Shown: one piece after another, positions 1 through 5,060 of the stretch
Position numbering within the stretch: the first letter of the stretch is position 1
How the letters are laid out: each line of letters begins with the position of its first letter
Assembly: GCA_019912505.1 (NCBI GenBank)
Contig: JAIOIM010000567.1
Coordinates: 1 to 7,119, forward strand
Direction of reading: 5' to 3'
From: Ignavibacteriaceae bacterium
Lineage (GTDB): Bacteria > Bacteroidota > Ignavibacteria > Ignavibacteriales > Ignavibacteriaceae
DNA length: 7,119 nt
The notes under the pieces: model-generated
What the model was told of the DNA's origin: nothing
Databases searched by the model: none
What the model saw: the letters and a program-made list of their open reading frames with translations, nothing else
Made by a program: the position numbers and the translations under genes

Positions 1-75
1 TATTTCTTCGTTTTCAACTAAAAGAGAATATTCTTTATCAAAGATTTTTATTTTTATCTTCTTTTTACCGGTCAT
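1..75 (-). CDS. zapA: Cell division protein ZapA, N-terminal fragment (runs off the left edge)
   Basis: Only the first 25 codons are present: ATG at 75, then a Lys-rich start and the segment KIKIFDKEYSLLVENEEI. The alternating beta-strand pattern with a short charged turn (IKIFDKEYSL) is the typical N-terminus of ZapA, the small protein that binds FtsZ and bundles its filaments at the division site. The start is set by in-frame stops just upstream: ATGs at 83 and 89 lie in another frame and end at the TAA overlapping the zapA ATG (TAATG). A weak GGAAA at 87-83 sits 7 bases before the start. The gene lies 30 bases after the coiled-coil gene and is probably cotranscribed with it and pheT. The identification rests on a short segment plus gene context; the C-terminal coiled coil that would confirm it is outside the window. 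Confidence 0.8.
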   Translation of the reverse strand, partial: MTGKKKIKIKIFDKEYSLLVENEEI

Positions 76-105
76 TATGCCATTTCCATCAAACGAACAA
101 TAATG

Positions 106-420
106 TTAAGAACTCAAATGATGATCAATTTTGGAGATCATAGTTTGAATTTTATTTTTTAAATCTTTTTTTTCCGCTTTATTAAGCGATGAAAAAACTT
201 CAGTTTCGCCCGTAGTGTTTTGTGCTTTTGCAGCTTCGTTTTCAATACGGTTTAATTTCTGTTCGAGCGAAAAATTTTCCTTTTTCAAAATTGTAATTTC
301 CTCATCAAGCTCTTTGTTTTGAGAGGATACCGCTACATATTTGTCTTTAAGCAGGGTTACCTGTGATTCAAGAGCACTCAACTCTGTGAGTAATAAATCA
401 TATTTTGATAAATCGGGCAA
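106..420 (-). CDS. Small coiled-coil protein between pheT and zapA (ZapB-like candidate)
   Basis: A 104-residue cytosolic protein with no signal peptide or membrane segment. Residues about 8-64 show heptad-like spacing of Leu, Ile and Val with many Lys and Glu (for example LSALESQVTLLKDKY and ELDEEITILKKEN), which predicts a long coiled coil. A polar linker (about 65-75, QNTTGETE) leads to a second amphipathic helix (about 76-102, KKDLKNKIQTMISKID). The start is TTG at 420, directly after the pheT stop TAA with no gap. AGAGGA at 432-427, six bases upstream, supports it and lies inside the last codons of pheT, so translational coupling is likely. No enzyme motif is visible. Small coiled-coil proteins in this position before zapA are, from memory, common in Bacteroidota relatives. 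Their position and build suggest a division-ring partner resembling ZapB, but that function is inferred and no homology to E. coli ZapB is shown here. Confidence 0.82.
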   Translation of the reverse strand: MPDLSKYDLLLTELSALESQVTLLKDKYVAVSSQNKELDEEITILKKENFSLEQKLNRIENEAAKAQNTTGETEVFSSLNKAEKKDLKNKIQTMISKIDHHLSS

Positions 421-2829
421 TTAATTTCCTCTAAGTTTTGCTTTAAATTCGCCAGAAACTAAAGTTATCAAATTTGTAAAATCTTTTTCCACTTCCTCAT
501 CGGTAAGCGTGCGGTTTTCATCATAATATTCCAGCTCAAAAGCCATACTTTTTTTACCGCTTCCGAGTGATTCGCTCTCGAATAAATCGAATAACCTAAC
601 CGATTTAAGCAGTGAGCCGCCTTTCTTTTTTATGAAGGAGGCAACATCGTTATATTCAACATCGTCATCAAAGATAAACGCAAAGTCGCGCATCATCTTG
701 GGGTATTTTAACAGTGGAATATATTTAGTTTTAGAAGTTGAAAGTTTTTCGAGCACCTTCATATCAAATTCAAAACAAAATACTTCCTGTTGAATATCAA
801 ATTGTTTAAGAACTTCTTTTTTTATCCTCCCGCCTTTACCAATTACACTTCCGTTGTGTTCTTTTGTAAAAACGAGATTGAAAATTCTATCTTCACTGTG
901 ATAATATGAATCATTTAAAACATTGTCAAGGGCTAAGTTAGTTATAAATGAATTAATAAATCCTTTTAAATTATAAAAACTGATGTTTTTTTCATCGGAA
1001 TACCATTCTTTAAGCGATGCTTTTCCCGAAAGCAAAAATAACAATTTTGTATCTTCCGTAAAATCTGAAAATTCTTTTATTAAATTGCCTTCGGATTTTT
1101 TGTTGAATGTATTACCTATTTCAAACAAGGCAAGGTTTTTTTCACCTACATTAAAATTTTTGGAAGCCACCATAAGCGCCCCCGGAATTAAAGATGTACG
1201 TAAAAACGCCATGTCTAAACTTTGCGGATTTAACACGCCAATCTGGCTGCCGGTTAAAGCTGCGATTTTTTCATTTTGTAAAGGGTTGTTTATCATCTCA
1301 AAAAAACCGAGACCAACGGCAGTATCTCTTACTTTATCGTAAAAAGATGAATCATCATTTTTTACACCAAGCGGTACGGAAAAACTTGCAATTGTCGGGA
1401 TGTTATCATAACCATTTATCCTTGCCACCTCTTCAATAACATCCACTTCCCTTTCTACATCCGGACGGAAAAGAGGCACCTTAACTACAATTTCATTTTC
1501 GTTTTCATCTGTAATTTCAAAGCCGAGTGAGGTAACTATATTTTTAATTTTTTCAGGTTGTATAAAATAACCGAGAAGTTTTTCAACTCGGGCAAAACGT
1601 AATGTAACAACCGGCATTTCAATTATTTTAGGATAAACATCAAGGGTTCCTTTTGCAACTTTACCGCCGCCAAGTTCGGCTATTAACTGCGCTGCACGTT
1701 CTGCCGCATAAACGGTTCCGCCCGCGTTTGTGGTTCTTTCAAAACGGTAAGATGCGTCTGTACTAAGTCCGAGAGCTTTTGCTGTTTTACGAATGCTTGA
1801 AGGATTAAAGAAAGCGCTCTCAATTAAAATATTTTTTGTTTCGGTTGTAACTTCGCTGTTTTCGCCCCCCATTACCCCGGCTACGGCAACAGGTTTTTCG
1901 GCGTCACAAATAAGCAGTGTGTTTAAGGGCAGTTTTCTTATCTTTGAATCGAGTGTTGTAAACTGAGATTCTTCTTTTGTACTTTTAACAACAATTTTAT
2001 TACCGTTAAGCATATTCAAATCGAAAGCATGCAGCGGCTGGCCTGTTTCAAACATTACAAAGTTTGTTGCATCAACAATGTTATTTATAGGGCGCATTCC
2101 TATTTTTTGAACTGCTTTCTTTAACCAAGCAGGCGATTCTTTTACAGTTATGTTTACAACAACTTTTGAGGAGTAACGCGGACAATTAACTTCGTCCAAT
2201 ATTTCTACTGCGGCAAACTTTTCAATTGGTTCACTGCTTTCTTCAAAATTAATTTCGGGAAGTTTTAGTTCACGCTGGAATAGCGCGGATAAATCTCTTG
2301 CTACTCCAAAATGGGAAAGCGCGTCGGGGCGATTTGGAGTTATTGCTATTTCAAGAATTACATCGTTTAATTCCAATGCTTCCGAAATAGGTGTACCCTC
2401 TTTTACATCAGCAGGGAGAACCATAATACCATCGTGGTTATCGCTAATTTCAAGTTCCGATTCGGAGCAAATCATACCGAAGGATTCTGTACCACGAATT
2501 TTTGCTTTTGTAATTTTGAAATTGCCGTTTGGAACAACCGCACCTATTTGTGCAAATACAATTTTTTGCCCCGCGTCAACATTCGGAGCGCCGCATATTA
2601 CTTGCAGTTCATCTGTGCCGTTTGAAACTTTGCATACAGAAAGTTTATCGGCGTTAGTGTGTTTTGTTTTTTCTTTTACAAAGCCGACTACAAAGTTTTT
2701 AAATATTTCGTTCTGGTCTATTACTTCTTCAACTTCAAGACCGGACATCGTTAGAGTATGAATTATCTCACTAACGGGAATGCCGTCTAAGTTTACATAT
2801 TTTTTTAGCCAGTTTAAGGATACTTTCAC
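421..2829 (-). CDS. pheT: Phenylalanine--tRNA ligase beta subunit
   Basis: The 802-residue beta subunit of the alpha2-beta2 PheRS binds tRNA-Phe and hydrolyses misacylated Tyr-tRNA-Phe. It starts with the family sequence MKVSLNWLKKYV. Domains in order: an N-terminal module and OB-fold tRNA-binding domain (about 40-150); the B3/B4 editing domain (about 210-390) with GQPLHAFD (His267), GVMGG (318-322), LIESAFFNP (Glu337) and STDASYRFER (Thr357, Ala359), which match known editing-site positions; the B5 domain (about 405-475); a catalytic-like core (about 490-690); and a C-terminal FDX-ACB anticodon-binding domain (about 706-800, from YPKMMRDFAFIF). Length is close to that of the E. coli protein (about 795). 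The start codon is GTG at 2829, with GGAG eight bases upstream. It begins 15 bases after the pheS stop, and its own stop abuts the next gene. No frameshift or missing domain is seen. Confidence 0.98.
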   Translation of the reverse strand: MKVSLNWLKKYVNLDGIPVSEIIHTLTMSGLEVEEVIDQNEIFKNFVVGFVKEKTKHTNADKLSVCKVSNGTDELQVICGAPNVDAGQKIVFAQIGAVVPNGNFKITKAKIRGTESFGMICSESELEISDNHDGIMVLPADVKEGTPISEALELNDVILEIAITPNRPDALSHFGVARDLSALFQRELKLPEINFEESSEPIEKFAAVEILDEVNCPRYSSKVVVNITVKESPAWLKKAVQKIGMRPINNIVDATNFVMFETGQPLHAFDLNMLNGNKIVVKSTKEESQFTTLDSKIRKLPLNTLLICDAEKPVAVAGVMGGENSEVTTETKNILIESAFFNPSSIRKTAKALGLSTDASYRFERTTNAGGTVYAAERAAQLIAELGGGKVAKGTLDVYPKIIEMPVVTLRFARVEKLLGYFIQPEKIKNIVTSLGFEITDENENEIVVKVPLFRPDVEREVDVIEEVARINGYDNIPTIASFSVPLGVKNDDSSFYDKVRDTAVGLGFFEMINNPLQNEKIAALTGSQIGVLNPQSLDMAFLRTSLIPGALMVASKNFNVGEKNLALFEIGNTFNKKSEGNLIKEFSDFTEDTKLLFLLSGKASLKEWYSDEKNISFYNLKGFINSFITNLALDNVLNDSYYHSEDRIFNLVFTKEHNGSVIGKGGRIKKEVLKQFDIQQEVFCFEFDMKVLEKLSTSKTKYIPLLKYPKMMRDFAFIFDDDVEYNDVASFIKKKGGSLLKSVRLFDLFESESLGSGKKSMAFELEYYDENRTLTDEEVEKDFTNLITLVSGEFKAKLRGN
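427..432 (-). promoter_or_regulatory. Ribosome binding site deciding the TTG start of the coiled-coil gene
   Basis: AGAGGA (minus strand, 432 to 427) lies six bases before TTG at 420 and overlaps the end of pheT. There is no nearby in-frame ATG, so this site is the main reason for accepting the TTG start. Confidence 0.7.
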
Positions 2830-2837
2830 AACTTCAT

Positions 2838-2841
2838 CTCC
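2838..2841 (-). promoter_or_regulatory. Ribosome binding site deciding the GTG start of pheT
   Basis: GGAG (minus strand, 2841 to 2838) lies eight bases before GTG at 2829, within the 15-base pheS-pheT gap. The ATG at 2837 is in another frame and stops after three codons, so GTG followed by the conserved KVSLNWL is the start. Confidence 0.75.
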
Positions 2842-2844
2842 GGA

Positions 2845-3858
2845 TCAAAACTGTTTAAGGAAGCGTAAATCATTTTCAAAATAAATACGTATATCATCAA
2901 TACCGTATTTAAGTAAACCGATTCTTTCAATGCCCATTCCGAAGGCATAGCCCGTATATTTTTCGGAATCGTAATTAACTGATTTAAATACGTTCGGGTC
3001 TACCATTCCGCAGCCGAGTATTTCGAGCCAGCCGGAACCTTTGCAAATTTTGCACCCGCTGCCGTGGCACAAAAAGCATGTAATGTCCATCTCCGCGCTT
3101 GGTTCGGTAAACGGAAAAAAACTTGGACGAAAACGATATTTTAATTCGGAGCCGTAAAATTGTTTTGCAAAAGAAACTAATGTTGCTTTTAGCTCTGCAA
3201 AGTTTACGTTTGTGTCAACATAAATACCATCAACCTGGTGGAACATACAGTAACTGCGTGCGCTTACTGCTTCATTGCGGTAAACACGCCCCGGCATAAT
3301 TGCTCTAACCGGAGGCTCTTGTTTTTCCATAATACGCACCTGCACAGGCGTTGTGTGGGTACGAAGCAAAAAGTTATCGTTTATAAAATAGGTATCCTGC
3401 ATATCTCTTGCCGGATGATCATGCGGGAAGTTTAACGCTTCAAAATTATAGTAATCCGATTCAAGTTCGGGTCCCAATGCCACAGAAAATCCCATCCCTT
3501 TAAAGATGTTTTTAATTTCATCGAGGGTTTGGGTTAGTACATGTTTGCTCCCTATTGAGCGGGCAATACCGTTTAAAGATAAATCGATTTTGTGCTCGGA
3601 AAATTTCTCCGATGCATCAACTTTTTCTTTTGCTTCTTCAAACATAAGAGTAACAGAATTTCGAAGCTCGTTTAGTCTTTTGCCAAGTAGAGGTTTTTCT
3701 TCTTTCGGTGCGCTTTTTAATTCTTCAAACAAAACAGAAACCAAACCATTGCGGCTTAGGTACTTTATTCTTATTTCATCAATTATTTTTTGGTTATCGG
3801 CTCCCGATATTTCTTTTTTGAATTCGGAATGGATGGACTTTATTTTTTCATCAAGCAT
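2845..3858 (-). CDS. pheS: Phenylalanine--tRNA ligase alpha subunit
   Basis: The 337-residue catalytic subunit of PheRS, a class II synthetase that attaches Phe to tRNA-Phe. Residues 1-90 form the N-terminal coiled-coil arm. The catalytic domain follows, with GPELESDYYNFEALNFP (129-145) at motif 1, PGRVYRNEAVSARSYCMFHQ (189-208) and FRPSFFPFTEPSAEMD (243-258) covering motif 2 and the active-site strand, and GYAFGMGIERIGLLKYGI (303-320) as motif 3 with the conserved Arg312. Cys261, Cys264, Cys269 and Cys272 make a CxxC-x4-CxxC cluster that could bind zinc. Such an insertion is known in many bacterial PheS proteins but is absent from E. coli. Start ATG at 3858 has only a weak GGA eight bases upstream, and this GGA can fold into the upstream hairpin region. 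The gene sits 76 bases after rplT and 15 before pheT. Length and motifs are complete. Confidence 0.98.
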   Translation of the reverse strand: MLDEKIKSIHSEFKKEISGADNQKIIDEIRIKYLSRNGLVSVLFEELKSAPKEEKPLLGKRLNELRNSVTLMFEEAKEKVDASEKFSEHKIDLSLNGIARSIGSKHVLTQTLDEIKNIFKGMGFSVALGPELESDYYNFEALNFPHDHPARDMQDTYFINDNFLLRTHTTPVQVRIMEKQEPPVRAIMPGRVYRNEAVSARSYCMFHQVDGIYVDTNVNFAELKATLVSFAKQFYGSELKYRFRPSFFPFTEPSAEMDITCFLCHGSGCKICKGSGWLEILGCGMVDPNVFKSVNYDSEKYTGYAFGMGIERIGLLKYGIDDIRIYFENDLRFLKQF

Positions 3859-3866
3859 AACTGCAA

Positions 3867-3897
3867 TCCGGGTTATTTAAAATAATACCCTCCCGGA
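3867..3897 (-). promoter_or_regulatory. Possible alternative hairpin over the pheS ribosome-binding region
   Basis: On the minus strand TCCGGG (3897-3892) is exactly complementary to CCCGGA (3872-3867), which contains the only Shine-Dalgarno-like GGA of pheS. In addition GGGTATT (3890-3884) can pair with AATAACCC (3877-3870) with one bulged A. Both pairings use bases that also form the 3' arm of the 3886-3926 hairpin, so the structures exclude each other. Pairing is seen in the sequence; a regulatory role is inferred. Confidence 0.35.
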
Positions 3898-3926
3898 ATA
3901 TTATATAAAACTATAACGGGAGGGTA
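3879..3926 (-). terminator. rplT-pheS intergenic hairpin with U-rich tail (attenuator or partial terminator)
   Basis: A perfect 10-bp inverted repeat, TACCCTCCCG (3926-3917) and CGGGAGGGTA (3895-3886), lies in the 76-base gap after rplT. The 21-base AT-rich loop can form an inner TTATA/TATAA stem (3916-3912 with 3905-3901). The stem is followed by TTATTTT (3885-3879), six T in seven, as in an intrinsic terminator. Since pheS follows without a convincing separate promoter, partial termination or attenuation between the ribosomal-protein genes and pheST is the simplest reading. In E. coli the same junction holds the pheM leader attenuator; here no leader peptide is present, because the gap has no ATG and no run of Phe codons. 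An mRNA processing or stability hairpin is the main alternative. Confidence 0.6.
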
Positions 3927-3934
3927 ATTAATTT

Positions 3935-4282
3935 TTAGTTAGCTGAGAACTTTACAAGTTCTGTAAAAGCAGATGGGTTTTCCGCTGCAACACTTGCAAG
4001 TACTTTTCTATTTATTTCTATCCCTTTTTTGTTGAGGGCATCAATAAGTCTGCTGTAAGTTGTTCCATTAATTCTGGCAGCTGCGTTAATACGTACTATC
4101 CAGAGTTGTCTGAAGGTTCTTTTTTTAAGTTTTCTATCGCGATACGCGTGTACAAGACCTTTTTCAAGATGGTTCTTTGCGATAGTTAAAACATTTTTTC
4201 TGGCTCCCCAGTAACCTCTGGTTTGCTCAAGTATTCTTTTCCTTCTGCGATGAGAAGCAACTTTATTTTTCGAACGTGGCAT
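3935..4282 (-). CDS. rplT: 50S ribosomal protein L20
   Basis: A 115-residue, very basic protein of normal L20 length. It has the conserved start MPRSKNKVASHRRRKRIL, the segment TRGYWGARKNVLTIAK (about 21-36), RDRKLKKRTFRQLWIVRINA (about 48-67, the long rRNA-binding helix) and the globular C-terminal part GTTYSRLIDALNKKGIEINR (about 73-92) ending in the usual LASVAAENPSAF stretch. L20 binds 23S rRNA early in assembly of the large subunit, and in several bacteria it represses its own operon. GAGAGGA (4298-4292) lies nine bases before the ATG, and the gene follows rpmI by 17 bases. There is no long leader before infC that could hold an L20-binding mimic of the Bacillus type; whether another L20 target exists in this mRNA cannot be seen. 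The gene is intact. Confidence 0.98.
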   Translation of the reverse strand: MPRSKNKVASHRRRKRILEQTRGYWGARKNVLTIAKNHLEKGLVHAYRDRKLKKRTFRQLWIVRINAAARINGTTYSRLIDALNKKGIEINRKVLASVAAENPSAFTELVKFSAN

Positions 4283-4299
4283 TTATTCTATTCCTCTCA

Positions 4300-4491
4300 T
4301 TATTGAATCATAATTCCAACACGCTTCTCTTCGGACTTAGAAACCAATGTTGCGTGTCTCAAGTTTCTTTTTCTTTTCGTCGACTTCGACGTAAGGATGT
4401 GGCTTTTATAAGCTTTTTTTCTCTTATAATGTCCCGAGGCGGTCTTTTTAAAGGTCTTAGCTGCACCGCTATTGCTTTTCATCTTTGGCAT
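4300..4491 (-). CDS. rpmI: 50S ribosomal protein L35
   Basis: A 63-residue basic protein with the L35 signature: MPKMKSNSGAAKTFKKTASG at the N-terminus, Arg/Lys-rich YKRKKAYKSHILTSKSTKRK in the middle, and RNLRHATLV (about 42-50) near the end. Length matches the family (about 64-66). L35 is a structural protein of the large ribosomal subunit that binds 23S rRNA. ATG at 4491 is preceded nine bases upstream by AGGA (4504-4501), which sits inside the 16-base gap after infC. It is directly followed by rplT, the standard partner. Nothing unusual is seen in the gene itself. Confidence 0.98.
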   Translation of the reverse strand: MPKMKSNSGAAKTFKKTASGHYKRKKAYKSHILTSKSTKRKRNLRHATLVSKSEEKRVGIMIQ

Positions 4492-4507
4492 AATTTGCTT
4501 TCCTAAA

Positions 4508-5041
4508 TTATTTCTTTTTACCTTTTAGTTTCGATGGAACTAGAATGATGTTCATGTTTCTGCCTTCCATTTTAATTGGAGACTCAACCTTGGCTACATC
4601 CTCTACCTGCTCTATAAATCTGTTCAGTAACTCTTCGCCCTGTTCCTGGTAAGCCATTTCGCGTCCTTTGAACATAACGGAAACTTTTACTTTATTTCCT
4701 TCATCTAAAAAGTTAACTGCATGTTTTACTTTAAAATCAAAATCGTGAACATCGGTGTTCGGGTGAAGTCGGATTTCTTTCAGCAATGTTATTTGCTGAT
4801 TTTTTCTCTGTATCTTATCCCGTTTCTGCTGTTCATATTTAAACTTACCAAAATCAATTATCTTACACACAGGCGGTTTAGCCTGTGGAGCAATTTCTAC
4901 GAGATCCAGCGACCGTTCTTGAGCCTGCTTTATAGCATCTCTAACGGTAAATATTCCTAGCTGAGTTCCGCTAACATCAATTACTCTTACTTTCGGAGCC
5001 GAAATTTCTTCGTTTATCCGAATTTCATCTTTTTGAGCGAT
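4508..5041 (-). CDS. infC: Translation initiation factor IF-3, probable ATC start
   Basis: IF3 binds the 30S subunit, keeps it apart from 50S and rejects wrong start codons and initiator tRNA mismatches. The 177-residue product has the N-domain (about 1-70: RINEEISAPKVRVID, DAIKQAQERSLDLVEIAPQAKPPVCKIIDFGKF read in consecutive pieces), a lysine-rich linker helix (about 66-90) and the C-domain (about 91-173) with FKGREMAYQEQG and KMEGRNMNIILVPSK. The frame has no ATG, GTG or TTG until GTG codon 58, which is Val in the conserved PPVCKIIDFGK and cannot be the real start. An in-frame TAA lies at 5047-5045, two codons before ATC at 5041. GAGG (5051-5048) lies six bases before that ATC. The deduced start, seven to eight residues before RINEEI, resembles short IF3 forms such as that of Bacillus. 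Rare AUU/AUC/AUA starts are known for infC and let IF3 repress its own synthesis. It follows the thrS stop by 19 bases. The identity is certain; the exact start is inferred. Confidence 0.95.
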   Translation of the reverse strand: MAQKDEIRINEEISAPKVRVIDVSGTQLGIFTVRDAIKQAQERSLDLVEIAPQAKPPVCKIIDFGKFKYEQQKRDKIQRKNQQITLLKEIRLHPNTDVHDFDFKVKHAVNFLDEGNKVKVSVMFKGREMAYQEQGEELLNRFIEQVEDVAKVESPIKMEGRNMNIILVPSKLKGKKK

Positions 5042-5046
5042 TAGTT

Positions 5047-5053
5047 ACCTCTT
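5047..5053 (-). promoter_or_regulatory. Ribosome binding site pointing to the ATC start of infC
   Basis: AAGAGGT (minus strand, 5053 to 5047) is the clearest Shine-Dalgarno sequence in the 19-base thrS-infC gap. Its GAGG core ends six bases before ATC at 5041. The next rare-start candidate, ATT at 5023, is 24 bases from the core and has no site of its own. Confidence 0.75.
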
Positions 5054-5060
5054 AAATTGT

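Noticed and set aside
75..89. Four-codon reading frame (MEMA) whose stop overlaps the zapA ATG
   Set aside because: The TAATG overlap could couple translation, but the frame is too short to separate from chance and has no ribosome site of its own.
983..1342. 119-codon open frame on the plus strand, antisense to pheT
   Set aside because: It lies wholly inside a confidently identified gene on the other strand, has no recognisable domain and no ribosome site or neighbours on its strand. The same holds for the other plus-strand frames across pheT, pheS, infC and thrS.
3506..3880. 124-codon plus-strand frame antisense to the pheS N-terminus
   Set aside because: It is the complement of the Lys/Glu-rich coiled-coil arm of PheS, which reads as Ser/Phe-rich residues in reverse. 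No independent coding evidence is seen.
3859..3934. A pheM-like Phe-rich leader peptide between rplT and pheS
   Set aside because: The gap has no ATG on the minus strand and no frame with a run of Phe codons, so E. coli-type leader-peptide attenuation is not supported.
4276..4506. 76-codon plus-strand frame across rpmI
   Set aside because: It is the antisense shadow of rpmI and the rplT start; L35 on the minus strand explains this region completely.
4508..4870. infC as a 120-residue protein starting at GTG 4870
   Set aside because: That GTG is Val58 in the conserved PPVCKIIDFGK segment. The upstream codons encode a normal IF3 N-domain in the same frame, so this start is an artefact of allowing only ATG, GTG and TTG.
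5042..5060. A Bacillus-type L20-binding leader before infC
   Set aside because: The thrS-infC gap is 19 bases and holds only the infC ribosome binding site, too short for such a structured leader.
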